In this document: positions 32,241 to 40,449 of the stretch, piece by piece
Position numbering within the stretch: position 1 is the first letter of the stretch
Layout: every line of letters begins with the position of its first letter
Virus record (IMG/VR): IMGVR_UViG_3300050120_000213
Span: 35,511 to 99,510 of that record
Length of the DNA stretch: 64,000 nucleotides
Direction: 5' to 3' (one strand)
DNA from: a virus
Translations under genes and position numbers: made by a program
The notes under the pieces: generated by a model
Told to the model about the DNA's origin: nothing
Database searches by the model: none
The model's input: the letters and a program-made list of their open reading frames with translations, nothing else

Positions 32241-32663
32241 TTAGAGAACTGCCACACACACGAGGCGTAAGGTCCGCGAGTCCTGCCGACCAATCGGTGT
32301 GGAATTGGTAAGCCACGAAAACGTGATCAGATAGGTCGTGCCAACCACGCCACCACCAATCCAGCCCGTTAGCAAACTCCCCGATACTCCCTCGGGATTT
32401 GCAGTAATCGTTTGAGACAAGATCTCTACATCCCCAGTGCCGGTAGGCGTACCACCATCTGAAGTCACGGTAAGTTCAATCACTTCTTCCCCTGGGGCCA
32501 ACCACGGAACCAGCGTGACTCCAGGCGGGGTCCACGGGTCATTCGACGGCTCAGCCTCTGGACTGAGATCAAAACCGTAATTCAGCACCGCACTAGGGAG
32601 CTTACTTACGGTCGGGATCTTTAGCGGAATAACTGGCGGGCAATATGCCACAATCAAGCCCAC
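32241..32663 (-). CDS. Tail-fibre-associated protein, 140 aa
   Basis: The protein (PLKIPTVSKLPSAVLNYGFD...) ends with an Ig-like beta domain (LITFSWLTNSTPIGRQDSRT). It overlaps the next upstream gene, a pairing that is common among phage fibre-linked proteins. A GTG start is used. The role is inferred from context. Confidence 0.5.
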   Translation of the reverse strand: MGLIVAYCPPVIPLKIPTVSKLPSAVLNYGFDLSPEAEPSNDPWTPPGVTLVPWLAPGEEVIELTVTSDGGTPTGTGDVEILSQTITANPEGVSGSLLTGWIGGGVVGTTYLITFSWLTNSTPIGRQDSRTLRLVCVAVL

Positions 32664-33280
32664 GTGATCGTGAATGCCGCTGCCGGGAAGTTGGGGGCCG
32701 CGTCACCATTGTTGATCGTCTTCGGGTTAGTCAACATCGACCACACGATAATATTGCCAGCCGACGAGGCATCAGCCAAGAACATGCCCACCACAATCCC
32801 GGTTTGAGCGCTGGTAGGCGCACCGAACGTAATGATGTTGTTATTGCTGGTTTGGCCGCTGGTGCCGGTCGAAGCCGTGGTGCTGCCTGCACTTTGGGTG
32901 CCGGACCAGTCCGCCAGAGACGAAGCCTGAGTGACACGACCGTAGCCGGTGTAGCTAGCCTCGGTAAAGGTACCAGCCAGCAACGACGGGGTTTGCTCCG
33001 TCCACACTACCGAGCCATCTGTAACCGTACCACCAGACGTAGTAGGCCACGTCGGAGCCGTGCCGCCAGAAGTACCGCCCGTAGTCGCTTTATACAAGTG
33101 ACCATTCGGCGTTGCCGGTATCACGGTTTGGCCCGTGGTGTACACCGTGCTAACTGCAGCAAAACCATTCGAAGCAATAAACAACCCATAAAACAGGGAG
33201 GTGGGGATCGCCGTTGTCTGCCCACGAAACAGGTTATCAACCAGAAAGTGATTGACGGTGTAATTCGTCATTGCGGTCAT
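32654..33280 (-). CDS. Tail fibre protein with inserted beta module, 208 aa
   Basis: The N- and C-terminal parts (MTNYTVNHFLVDNLFRGQTT; FPAAAFTITWA) frame a module GHLYKATTGGTSGGTAPTWP, then TVTDGSVVWTEQ, at about residues 58-95. This module is frequent in phage fibre and receptor-binding proteins. It probably forms part of the adsorption apparatus with the overlapping downstream gene. Confidence 0.6.
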   Translation of the reverse strand: MTAMTNYTVNHFLVDNLFRGQTTAIPTSLFYGLFIASNGFAAVSTVYTTGQTVIPATPNGHLYKATTGGTSGGTAPTWPTTSGGTVTDGSVVWTEQTPSLLAGTFTEASYTGYGRVTQASSLADWSGTQSAGSTTASTGTSGQTSNNNIITFGAPTSAQTGIVVGMFLADASSAGNIIVWSMLTNPKTINNGDAAPNFPAAAFTITWA

Positions 33281-33331
33281 GACAAAGCTCCAAAAATTAG
33301 AGAATCCGGGTTACCGAATGGACATGCGGGG

Positions 33332-34714
33332 CTAGGCCGCCACGTCGAATATCCTAGACTCAGAGGTTACATTAAAAACTCTTATCTCGGAATAGACATT
33401 TGACGATTGGAAGTCATCTACCGCTGTGCCCAACGTGGCTGTGGCAGTCGAAGTTTCTACCCCAACAAAGAAATTCTGGGTCAGTCGGGCGGTAGCGGTG
33501 TTGCTTTCCACCGTAGATGCCGCCAACAAAATCCCAGTATCCAGCGGGGCTTTGACTACAGACTGTTCAATGGCTTGGGCGGCAAACGTCACTACCGCAA
33601 CAATCGTGTTGGTGGCGGTGCTACTTTCATTTGCGGCGGCACGTAAAGTCAGGCTGGTGTGTAAGTTCACACTCGGGGTGCTGAACTCGGATGCCGTTGC
33701 AATCAATTGCAATGACGTACTTAGCCGAGCAGTTGTCAGCAATTGCTCTTTAGCCACAGAACTTAGGGTTAAATTAGTCTCTAACCCCGGAGTGCCCGTG
33801 CTTGATTCCCTGGCTGTGGCTGCCAACGTCGTTGCCGCAACAAGATGTGCGCCAGCCCCACTCGATTCTGCCGATGCCGACAGTAGCTGTATCGAGGTGG
33901 CTAGTGCAGGCTGGCCCACCGAATGCTCAACAGCAGGGGCCGCCAACGTGGTGTGAGTCTCTAATTGCGAAGCACTAAACGACCCCTCGTTAGCTGCTGC
34001 CACCATTTGAATTGAGGTGTGCAGGCTCTCCGTAGCGGCGCTCGTTTCACTGGCCGCTGCTTTGAAATTCACCACAGCTACTATTAAAGACCCCGCTGCA
34101 CTAGATTCTATGGCTTGAGCTTTTACCGTAATCGAAGTACCGAGCGCGGACAGGTCTGTACTAATTTCTTGGGCAGACGCCGCAACAAGAATGCTGGTAG
34201 CTAAATTGGAGGCACCTAACGAATTTTCTACCGCAGCGGCTGCAGCAGCATTTGAAAGCGCGGCAGTGCTTTTGCTTTTCTCTTTTGCGCCTGCGGCCAT
34301 GGCAGCGCTAAGCCCAGCGGTAACTAGGCTGATCTCTGTTGAAGCCGCCGCTAAATTAATGCTCGTGCGTAGGTTAGACGAAGTACTACTAGTTTCAGTG
34401 GCCGCCGTACTCAGGCTGCTAAGCATGTTCGCCATAGCTGACGAAGATTCACTCGCTACAGCCACTAGGGCAATACTGGTTTTAAGCGGAGCAACAGCCG
34501 TTGCGGATTCAGTTCCTTGAGTAGCCAGCAACAGGTTATTAACTAGAGCGGGGATACTCGTAGATACTTCTGTGGCGGCTGCCCCTAGAGTAATACTGGT
34601 GGTTAATGGGGCGGCTGTTGTTGGTTGCTCAACAGCATCAGCAGACAAGTAAATGCCCGCCCCGAGGTTTTCGGAGATTCCTCGCTCTGAGATCGCGCCG
34701 AAACCTAAAGGCAT
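33332..34714 (-). CDS. Fibre-like protein of about 20-residue repeats, 460 aa
   Basis: Almost the whole protein is repeats of 18-20 residues with the rough form E-x-S-x-x-x-A-x-L-x-T-S-I-x-L-A-A-x-A. About 20 units can be followed by the regularly spaced glutamates. The C-terminus (NVYSEIRVFNVTSESRIFDV) is different. Such regular Ser/Thr/Ala repeats suggest a beta-solenoid or trimeric fibre shaft. The second fibre gene carries the same repeat type. One repeat contains an exact dyad sequence (LQLIATASE). Confidence 0.65.
   Translation of the reverse strand: MPLGFGAISERGISENLGAGIYLSADAVEQPTTAAPLTTSITLGAAATEVSTSIPALVNNLLLATQGTESATAVAPLKTSIALVAVASESSSAMANMLSSLSTAATETSSTSSNLRTSINLAAASTEISLVTAGLSAAMAAGAKEKSKSTAALSNAAAAAAVENSLGASNLATSILVAASAQEISTDLSALGTSITVKAQAIESSAAGSLIVAVVNFKAAASETSAATESLHTSIQMVAAANEGSFSASQLETHTTLAAPAVEHSVGQPALATSIQLLSASAESSGAGAHLVAATTLAATARESSTGTPGLETNLTLSSVAKEQLLTTARLSTSLQLIATASEFSTPSVNLHTSLTLRAAANESSTATNTIVAVVTFAAQAIEQSVVKAPLDTGILLAASTVESNTATARLTQNFFVGVETSTATATLGTAVDDFQSSNVYSEIRVFNVTSESRIFDVAA
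33697..33712 (+). repeat. Dyad repeat copy 12 (CA centre), intragenic
   Basis: TTGCAATCAATTGCAA inside the 20-residue-repeat fibre gene; read as LQLIA. Confidence 0.95.
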
Positions 34715-34734
34715 AACTTACCAGTAATAGTTAA

Positions 34735-35403
34735 TTAAGGATTGGGAGTTGGCCACACAATCACCTGTACCCCCGCCACAGTTTGGTTAGGGGCCTTAAC
34801 TTGTGCTTTTAGCGTTTGTAATATCTGAAACGCCATCGCCCCCTGGGTACCAAATGCCACCGCTAACCCTTGCATATCCGCGTAGGTAAATGGTACTTGG
34901 GTATTATCTGCTGATACCCAATAAAACCCAAACGGAACAGTTGCTGATGCCCCAAACGCCAATAGCATCTGGGTTAAATTCGCCACGCTCTGGAGGGTAG
35001 CTTGATAGGTTTTTGTTATCCCGCCCTGGCTCTTATAAGGTACAGGTTGCTGAATAGCGACGTTATACGCGGCAGTCAGGGTGGCAATTTGCGTTGCTTG
35101 CACTTGTGCCAGCGTAGGAGGCGGGGGTGTTAGAGCAAATCCTATTGGCAATGCCCCAAGTGCCTCTACCACTTCAGACGCACCCGTGCTCTGGTCATAT
35201 ACAGTCTGCCCGATGTAATCATCTTGCAATGACCAAGCACCCTCGGCAAAAATAGCGATCTGATTCTCCCCAGGGGTTGGCGGGGGGGCATCAGTCGAAA
35301 AAATGGGTTCGATAAACACCCCCGGCTCAAGCGGACTTTCTTGAGCTTCATATACCCCAGCATAAGCGCCAGTTACAGCGTCATACAAATAGACGGTTTT
35401 CAT
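34735..35403 (-). CDS. Tail fibre assembly-like protein, 222 aa
   Basis: The protein (MKTVYLYDAVTGAYAGVYEA...) contains PGENQIAIFAEGAWSLQDDY and a helical C-terminal half. This is the DUF4376/tail-fibre-assembly type found beside phage fibre genes. It would help fold or attach the neighbouring fibre. The ATG 3 codons inside the frame is preferred. Confidence 0.65.
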   Translation of the reverse strand: MKTVYLYDAVTGAYAGVYEAQESPLEPGVFIEPIFSTDAPPPTPGENQIAIFAEGAWSLQDDYIGQTVYDQSTGASEVVEALGALPIGFALTPPPPTLAQVQATQIATLTAAYNVAIQQPVPYKSQGGITKTYQATLQSVANLTQMLLAFGASATVPFGFYWVSADNTQVPFTYADMQGLAVAFGTQGAMAFQILQTLKAQVKAPNQTVAGVQVIVWPTPNP

Positions 35404-35414
35404 CGTGCTCAACC

Positions 35415-36143
35415 TTAGAATTTGATGGCAAAGTTAAACCCCACACCGGCTGCTAAGTTAGCAGCGCCACCTGTAGAAGTCGTAGTACCTCCCGAAGCGC
35501 CGTCGCCTACAAATGCAGGGCTACCGCCCGACTCGTAGCCGATTTCCAAATCGATGAAATCCCCAATTGTATGGAAGTGAGAAATAACTGAACCCACCGA
35601 CTGCGCCGCTAGAGTTCCCTGTACAAAGGTGTACCCACTAGGCAAAAACGGCAGGCCAAATGTGGTTGAGCCATCGCCTGCACCCCAAGTAGTTCCCAGG
35701 ACCGCAAACAACGGCGCGAAGGTGGTGCGGCTTACGGTCGTTGCCGCTGTTGGTATAGCCAGATATCCGGCTGGAACCGTTGCTCCGGCATAGACTATGA
35801 TTGACCCCACCTGCGTCATGGCTACACTGGAAGCAATGACGTCAATCCACACCTGGGTCGTGCCTGCAGCTAATGAAACTAGCGCGCCAGCATTACTAGA
35901 GGACGTGACGGTGGTACGTGTCAGGGTATTACCCGAAGTGGTGTACGTGCCTAGCCCGCACTCCCAATTTCCTGTTGGCGTGCCCGAACTATTAACCGCC
36001 TGTAGTGCGTAGTAGCACGTGTCGGCATTAGAGCAAACTGAAGAAAAGGCACGAAACCCCGTAATTGCACCTGCTAGGGACAACGCCCCCGTGCCGGTGG
36101 TGGTCGTGGTTTCTTTAACTCGGTCTTGGATTTGCAGCGTCAT
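35415..36143 (-). CDS. Tail fibre with collar domain, 242 aa
   Basis: The protein starts MTLQIQDRVKETTTTTGTGA. It has a phage tail-collar domain at about residues 115-190 (VGSIIVYAGATVPAGYLAIP, FAPLFAVLGTTWGAGDGSTT, GLPFLP) and ends with a glycine-rich tip including a SHFHTIGDF histidine motif. It is a probable receptor-binding or short fibre protein. Confidence 0.75.
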   Translation of the reverse strand: MTLQIQDRVKETTTTTGTGALSLAGAITGFRAFSSVCSNADTCYYALQAVNSSGTPTGNWECGLGTYTTSGNTLTRTTVTSSSNAGALVSLAAGTTQVWIDVIASSVAMTQVGSIIVYAGATVPAGYLAIPTAATTVSRTTFAPLFAVLGTTWGAGDGSTTFGLPFLPSGYTFVQGTLAAQSVGSVISHFHTIGDFIDLEIGYESGGSPAFVGDGASGGTTTSTGGAANLAAGVGFNFAIKF

Positions 36144-36230
36144 ACCGCACCTATTCTAAATTGAGCGTGTCCGCCCGGTCTGTCCGTAGAGTACCATTTG
36201 AACCCACTATTCAGGAACCCTGGCGTTGCC

Positions 36231-38090
36231 TCACTTTATGCCCCTATAGCCCCGATATACCTTATAAACCCGCGTTTCTGCATATACCGGCACCGGTTTG
36301 CGAGGCGCAACAAGGGTTCCTAGTAGGGCAGTTGTGCTCGATGTCTGTACCGCCCCGGCTGCCAAATGCTCTTTGACGTCGATAAACGACGCCGTAGCAA
36401 ACGAGCTTTCATTGGCTACGGCGGCCAGCATCAACACCGTTTGCAGGTCCACCACAGCCACACTGACTTCTTGTGCATCGGCACTGAGTACGTTTGCGGT
36501 ATCTAATCCAACTTGTGCGGCGGAAAACTCTAAAGCATCTGCCGATAGCAGCACCCCAGTGCTTAAATCTACCTCAGCCACGACAGTTTCGATGGTTTGG
36601 GCCACCAAATTGATCGAGATAGTTAAATCTACTGAGGTGGTGCTAGTCTCGCTGGCCGTTGCAATCAATTGCAAAACCGTCACCAGTTCCGACGTAGTGG
36701 TGAATTGTTCTACAGCCCCAGCCACTAGCGTTAAATCAACAGCAATAACGGCATTGGCCGTACTAGCCTCAATCGTCGCAGCAGCGAGCGTGGCACTAGG
36801 GCTAGCGAATTCCGCCGACGCTGTAGAATTTTCCGACGAATCGGAGGCCAGCGTGATACTGGTGACTATCCCTATGTTGCTAGTTGACGTCTCTATGGGC
36901 GTAGCCATAAAGATCGTATTAGTCACAAGCGGTGCGGCACTGGTACTGGTCTCAATAGCGGTTACCGCTAAAACAAGATTCGTCGTTAGCTGCGCCGCGC
37001 CCGTTGACGTTTCTGTACTACTTGCCGCCAAGGTGTTTGCCAGCGCCGCGCCCGCCGTGCTCTGTTCGGTAGCCGTTGCAGCAAACGTCGTCACCGCGAT
37101 AAGCGGGGCGGCTGTCGTAGCTACCTCGGACGTCGAGGACTTCATTATTATGGAAGTCGTGAGCGGGGCCGTTACAGTAGCCGTCTCACCCGCCGCAGCG
37201 GCAAACGTATTGGCTAAGGCTGCCGTAGCGAGTGAAGTTTCGACTGCAGCAGGGCTATCAGTGATGCTCGTGGTTAGCGCTGCCACCCCCGTCGATAATT
37301 CAGTTGGAGTGGCACCCAACACTGCCCCGCCGCCACCCGCCGTATAGGTGATCGTGATCTGGCCGCCGCCACCCGCACCGCCCGTGTTGGAACCCGTGTC
37401 ACCCGACCCAGCGCCGCCACCACCGCCGGGAAGTCCGCCCGCTGCGCCGTTACCCGCTGTTGCCCCAGCGATATCCCCGCCGCCACCGCCACCACCACCC
37501 AGGGCGTTAGATGCCCCCGCTGTAGGCCCGACAGTCGAACTAGTGCCGCCAGTGCCGCCAGCACCAGCCCCAGGGCTACTACCGCCCGCCCCGCCTACAG
37601 TAGTGCCACCAGCAGTTCCCACACCCCCTGTACCGGCAGCGCTAGCTGCACCCCCACCACCCGGGCCTGAGTGCGCTGAAGTGCCAGCCCCGCCCGCCCC
37701 ACCAGAGAAGGGGGTTGTGCCCACGCCTGAAGTGCCAACTCCCCCCAACCCGCCAGCCGTGCTGATACTGACAGCCCCGCCCTTCGCACCGACAGAACTA
37801 CCGGCTAGGGTTGTGCCGTTAAACCAAGTATCGGTACCCGCAACTGCGTTTTTGCTTGAAGTTTCTCCGGTGCCGCCAACCCCGATACTAATCGTGATTG
37901 ACGCCCCAGGGGTGACGGTAAGGTTGGCGATGGAGTTATAGCCCCCAGCACCCCCGCCACCTTTAGCACTTGAATTATTATTTGAGGAACCCCCAGACCC
38001 CGCGCCCCATGCCTCTACCAGCGTCAGCGAAGTGACGCCAGCGGGCACTGTCCAGCTAGTACCGGAAGTGAGAACGACGACTGTGGCCAT
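36231..38090 (-). CDS. Glycine-rich tip plus repeat fibre protein, 619 aa
   Basis: Residues 1-250 form a glycine-rich domain (WTVPAGVTSLTLVEAWGAGS start, then poly-Gly runs such as GGGGGGGDIAGATAGNG). This type is known from phage adhesins, where Gly-rich loops contact the receptor. From about residue 265 it turns into the same 18-20 residue repeats as the 33332 protein (TSITLASDSSENSTASAEF-like units). The C-terminus (RKPVPVYAETRVYKVYRGYR) is basic and aromatic. The Gly-rich part makes a proline-rich false frame on the plus strand. The dyad repeat lies in one unit (LQLIATASE). Confidence 0.7.
   Translation of the reverse strand: MATVVVLTSGTSWTVPAGVTSLTLVEAWGAGSGGSSNNNSSAKGGGGAGGYNSIANLTVTPGASITISIGVGGTGETSSKNAVAGTDTWFNGTTLAGSSVGAKGGAVSISTAGGLGGVGTSGVGTTPFSGGAGGAGTSAHSGPGGGGAASAAGTGGVGTAGGTTVGGAGGSSPGAGAGGTGGTSSTVGPTAGASNALGGGGGGGGDIAGATAGNGAAGGLPGGGGGAGSGDTGSNTGGAGGGGQITITYTAGGGGAVLGATPTELSTGVAALTTSITDSPAAVETSLATAALANTFAAAAGETATVTAPLTTSIIMKSSTSEVATTAAPLIAVTTFAATATEQSTAGAALANTLAASSTETSTGAAQLTTNLVLAVTAIETSTSAAPLVTNTIFMATPIETSTSNIGIVTSITLASDSSENSTASAEFASPSATLAAATIEASTANAVIAVDLTLVAGAVEQFTTTSELVTVLQLIATASETSTTSVDLTISINLVAQTIETVVAEVDLSTGVLLSADALEFSAAQVGLDTANVLSADAQEVSVAVVDLQTVLMLAAVANESSFATASFIDVKEHLAAGAVQTSSTTALLGTLVAPRKPVPVYAETRVYKVYRGYRGIK
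36659..36674 (+). repeat. Dyad repeat copy 13 (CA centre), intragenic
   Basis: TTGCAATCAATTGCAA inside the second repeat-fibre gene, in the equivalent repeat position (LQLIATASE) as copy 12. Confidence 0.95.
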
Positions 38091-38110
38091 AATACCGAGT
38101 CTAGGGGGGT

Positions 38111-38131
38111 TAAACTTCTGCAAGAAGTTTA
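38111..38131 (-). other. Hairpin in fibre-gene leader
   Basis: TAAACTTCT-TGC-AGAAGTTTA, a perfect 9-bp stem about 20 bp before the fibre ATG. No T-run follows; it may stabilise the mRNA. Confidence 0.5.
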
Positions 38132-38190
38132 GTCTTTGACGCCCTGACTTGGAATAGCACCTAAAATGGTGGTTTGCGGCCTATAAATAC

Positions 38191-38211
38191 AAAAAGCCAC
38201 CCGAAGGTGGC
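38191..38211 (-). terminator. Intrinsic terminator
   Basis: GCCACC-TTCG-GGTGGC followed by TTTTT on the minus strand, between the early accessory region and the fibre module. Same hairpin as at 29972-29993. Confidence 0.85.
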
Positions 38212-38216
38212 TAGGA

Positions 38217-38231
38217 TTGCAATTGATTGCA
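38217..38231 (-). repeat. Dyad repeat copy 14 (TG centre)
   Basis: TTGCAATTGATTGCA, 1 bp after the stop of the 38233 gene and immediately before the terminator. Confidence 0.9.
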
Positions 38232-38232
38232 G

Positions 38233-38598
38233 TTACTTTTTGGGGATTTGGTACTCAGGTTTGAGCCAGTACTTACCGTCTGTGCAGTTGAATACGGTGT
38301 TTATTTGCAGCGTAAGCTTGTAAAAATGGTCTTTCAGCAGATCGCGCAACACTCCATCAGCCGAGTCCAAGCCCGGTAATGACGCTTCCGTCTTAAACAC
38401 CGCATCCCAGCCGTCCACGGCGCAGATAACGCCCCAGCTTCGCTCAGACCATGTAGCATCTTCACGCACGGGAAACACTTTAACCATGAAGAAAAATGGG
38501 AAGCCTTCTTCTTGAGCAACGACATAGGATAAATCTAACAGACGCTCATGGACGGGGGTGATTCTGTGTGGTGGTAGAGTTTCGACTTTCTTAAGCAT
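38233..38598 (-). CDS. Hypothetical protein, 121 aa
   Basis: MLKKVETLPPHRITPVHERL... is a mixed alpha/beta protein with a WSERSWGVICAVDGWDAVF core. I do not recognise it. It starts on the stop codon of the RMF-like gene (TAATG), so it is translationally coupled to it. Confidence 0.55.
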   Translation of the reverse strand: MLKKVETLPPHRITPVHERLLDLSYVVAQEEGFPFFFMVKVFPVREDATWSERSWGVICAVDGWDAVFKTEASLPGLDSADGVLRDLLKDHFYKLTLQINTVFNCTDGKYWLKPEYQIPKK

Positions 38599-38804
38599 TA
38601 CTTCCATCCCTGAAATAGATCATTTTCAGCCTGTTCTTCGGCATCGCGTTCTGCTTGTTCGTCGGTTTTGCCACGTTTCCATCCCACGATCCAATCCAGC
38701 GATCTGAAGTCGTTTGGGTAGTACGGATTGTCACCGATTTGATCGCCCAAGTAATAGGCGCGATACCCCTCTGCCACGACCTCTTGCTTCATTACGACTG
38801 ACAC
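38598..38804 (-). CDS. Ribosome modulation factor-like protein, 68 aa
   Basis: The core YYLGDQIGDNPYYPNDFRSL followed by DWIVGWKRG resembles the ribosome modulation factor signature (G-x-x-G...NPY....W..GW). RMF dimerises and silences ribosomes in stationary-phase bacteria. A phage homologue could affect host translation. The GTG start has AAGGAG 6 nt upstream. The match is to the motif only, as the N-terminal part differs. Confidence 0.45.
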   Translation of the reverse strand: MSVVMKQEVVAEGYRAYYLGDQIGDNPYYPNDFRSLDWIVGWKRGKTDEQAERDAEEQAENDLFQGWK

Positions 38805-38814
38805 GAGGTACTCC

Positions 38815-39138
38815 TTACTGTATAGGTTGCTGGGTTTGGGCGTACTGATGTTTCAGACACAAGGCCATAAAAACGCCCAGTACTTGCTCTTTAGTCATGA
38901 CAGCAAGATTGGGGTTTTCATAGACGTCTACCACCACATTAATAGCCTGCTTTTTCTGCGACGGCGAAAGGGTGGGGTGCGCCAGCACATCGTTGATCAT
39001 TGCACTTTCCGGTGCCCCGTGCTGTTTGAGTGTGGCGGCGGCACTGGCGAGCGACACAGTGAAATCATCAGCGCAATCGACTTGTGCGTAGACCATGGGA
39101 GAAAATACCAGCAGTGCTAAAATCCATAAGGTTTTCAT
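38815..39138 (-). CDS. Secreted protein, 107 aa
   Basis: A signal peptide (MKTLWILALLVFSPMVYA, cleavage after residue 18) is followed by a helical mature part with two or three cysteines (VDCADDF, MALCLKHQYA). It is adjacent to another secreted protein. Periplasmic location is likely; the function is unknown. Confidence 0.6.
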   Translation of the reverse strand: MKTLWILALLVFSPMVYAQVDCADDFTVSLASAAATLKQHGAPESAMINDVLAHPTLSPSQKKQAINVVVDVYENPNLAVMTKEQVLGVFMALCLKHQYAQTQQPIQ

Positions 39139-39146
39139 CTAAATCC

Positions 39147-39518
39147 CTACCTAAGAGGGCGGTAAGAGGCTTTGCCTTCAGGATCAAGGCACGCCGCGTA
39201 AGCCCCATCTGCCAGGGCGTCATTACTCCCGTGTGCAAACGCGGGATCAAAATACAGGGCGTTCACCAAATGCTTTACCCAGCTAGCACTGAACGTGGGG
39301 TAGCTATCGTGCAGCAACATAAACGTACTTTCAGGGGACTGGCCTTGTCCCCTAAGTTCGGCGGCGCTCATCACGACCCCGCTGATGGTGTTACACCGCA
39401 TATCGCGCTCGCCATTGTATAGGCCGTGCTGCATTTGGTACATGCGTATCATTTCTGACGATTGTGCCTGGGCAGCGCCCGACACCAATAACAGCAACGC
39501 AATTAGATACTTGGTCAT
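39147..39518 (-). CDS. Secreted protein, 123 aa
   Basis: A signal peptide (MTKYLIALLLLVSGAAQA) is followed by a mature domain with paired cysteines (MRCNTISGVV, YAACLDPEG). Its gene directly precedes the other secreted protein, so the two may act together in the periplasm. Confidence 0.6.
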   Translation of the reverse strand: MTKYLIALLLLVSGAAQAQSSEMIRMYQMQHGLYNGERDMRCNTISGVVMSAAELRGQGQSPESTFMLLHDSYPTFSASWVKHLVNALYFDPAFAHGSNDALADGAYAACLDPEGKASYRPLR

Positions 39519-39520
39519 GG

Positions 39521-39625
39521 TTAATGCCCCGTGTAATGTCGGAACAACAACTTGCTGCCATCCACCAACAGAATCAAGAGTACACCCAATGCTAACAGGC
39601 TATCGATTTGGTCTAGGAGTGTCAT
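39521..39625 (-). CDS. Tiny membrane protein, 34 aa
   Basis: MTLLDQIDSLLALGVLLILL and VDGSKLLFRHYTGH form one membrane segment with a basic tail. GGGGA lies before the ATG, and the stop overlaps the RBS of the next gene. It resembles other tiny membrane peptides in this genome. Confidence 0.5.
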   Translation of the reverse strand: MTLLDQIDSLLALGVLLILLVDGSKLLFRHYTGH

Positions 39626-39655
39626 TGTTATTCCCCGATTAAAGTCCGTACGGGT

Positions 39656-39683
39656 AATATAGCACGGCCACGGAGTTTGTCAA
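39656..39683 (-). promoter_or_regulatory. Sigma70-type promoter
   Basis: TTGACA (39678-39683), 16-bp spacer ending TGC, TATATT (39656-39661) on the minus strand. A dyad repeat lies 5 bp upstream. Confidence 0.75.
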
Positions 39684-39688
39684 ATATA

Positions 39689-39703
39689 TTGCAATCAATT
39701 GCA
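39689..39703 (+). repeat. Dyad repeat copy 15 (CA centre), contains a stop codon
   Basis: TTGCAATCAATTGCA; on the coding strand TGC-AAT-TGA supplies the last two codons and the stop of the HD-domain gene. Confidence 0.95.
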
Positions 39704-40207
39704 CAAATCTCGTGCTAAAGCTAACAGCCCAGGGTGGCCACTAGTCATAACGTCTAGTAGCAAACGCTTTTCTTCGAGGTATACCCCCGCAAAATTTGGA
39801 TCATGCATGACAATACTAGACGTGTTACTGATCAAATCAGCGTACTTGATTGTCTGAACCCAGCCCGGTGCCGCCGATAATCGTGCCCGAGAAGCGGATT
39901 TACGTGTAGCACGATTGCCTACTTCTAAATCAGAAAGCTGGGTTACACCATACGCGACGTTAAGGCCAAATTTTTCCACCAGAGTTTCTTCGGTCACTCC
40001 TTGATCTTCTCGGCAATCATGTAACCACGCCACTGCAATCATCTGCTCAAAACTACACCAACTAGTGCCAGTAATTTCATGGGCTACCGTTGCCACAATG
40101 CCCGCCACTTCAGCTAAGTGGTCGGCATAAGGCTGCTCAGTGTACTTACGTTTTTGGCCACGGTGAACATGGCAGGCAAACTGCATAGCAGCAAATGCTT
40201 CGTTCAT
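39695..40207 (-). CDS. HD-domain (p)ppGpp hydrolase-like protein
   Basis: The 170-residue protein matches the short SpoT/MESH1 hydrolase family: ACHVHRGQKRKYTEQPYADH near the start, then AWLHDCREDQGVT with the HDxxED metal motif, and later GVTQLSDLEVG. Such enzymes remove the 3'-pyrophosphate from the stringent-response alarmone. A phage copy could blunt the host stringent response. The MNEAF start is chosen because it overlaps the upstream stop; the 33 upstream in-frame codons are the other gene's coding region. Confidence 0.7.
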   Translation of the reverse strand: MNEAFAAMQFACHVHRGQKRKYTEQPYADHLAEVAGIVATVAHEITGTSWCSFEQMIAVAWLHDCREDQGVTEETLVEKFGLNVAYGVTQLSDLEVGNRATRKSASRARLSAAPGWVQTIKYADLISNTSSIVMHDPNFAGVYLEEKRLLLDVMTSGHPGLLALARDLCN

Positions 40208-40449
40208 GACTGCTCCGGTACTACCGAAAAGCCGCACTCGGGGCAAAGTACCCCTTCTTCGCCAGGTATCGAGACTTTTCTCGTACACCCCTTGGGGTTT
40301 GTGCATGGGATTCGGATAGGCTCACCCGGGTCTTGGTGGTCTTTTAGGATCGAGGCCAGCACCCGGTAAGTCGCCTTGAAATCCTGGCCCAACATATAAC
40401 CAGAGGCAAACGTTAGGGCGTCGCGTTGTTCTTGGGTGAGTTTACTCAT
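40204..40449 (-). CDS. Zinc-ribbon protein, 81 aa
   Basis: MSKLTQEQRDALTFASGYML... ends with a zinc ribbon: PCTNPKGCTRKVSIPGE followed by VLCPECGFSV. It overlaps both neighbours by 4-8 bp. A small nucleic-acid-binding or adaptor role is plausible. Confidence 0.55.
   Translation of the reverse strand: MSKLTQEQRDALTFASGYMLGQDFKATYRVLASILKDHQDPGEPIRIPCTNPKGCTRKVSIPGEEGVLCPECGFSVVPEQS

Noticed and set aside
36298-37941. Two long plus-strand frames (349 and 197 residues, one proline-rich)
   Set aside because: Both are antisense to the repeat-fibre gene and its glycine-rich domain; no ribosome site and no sensible protein features.
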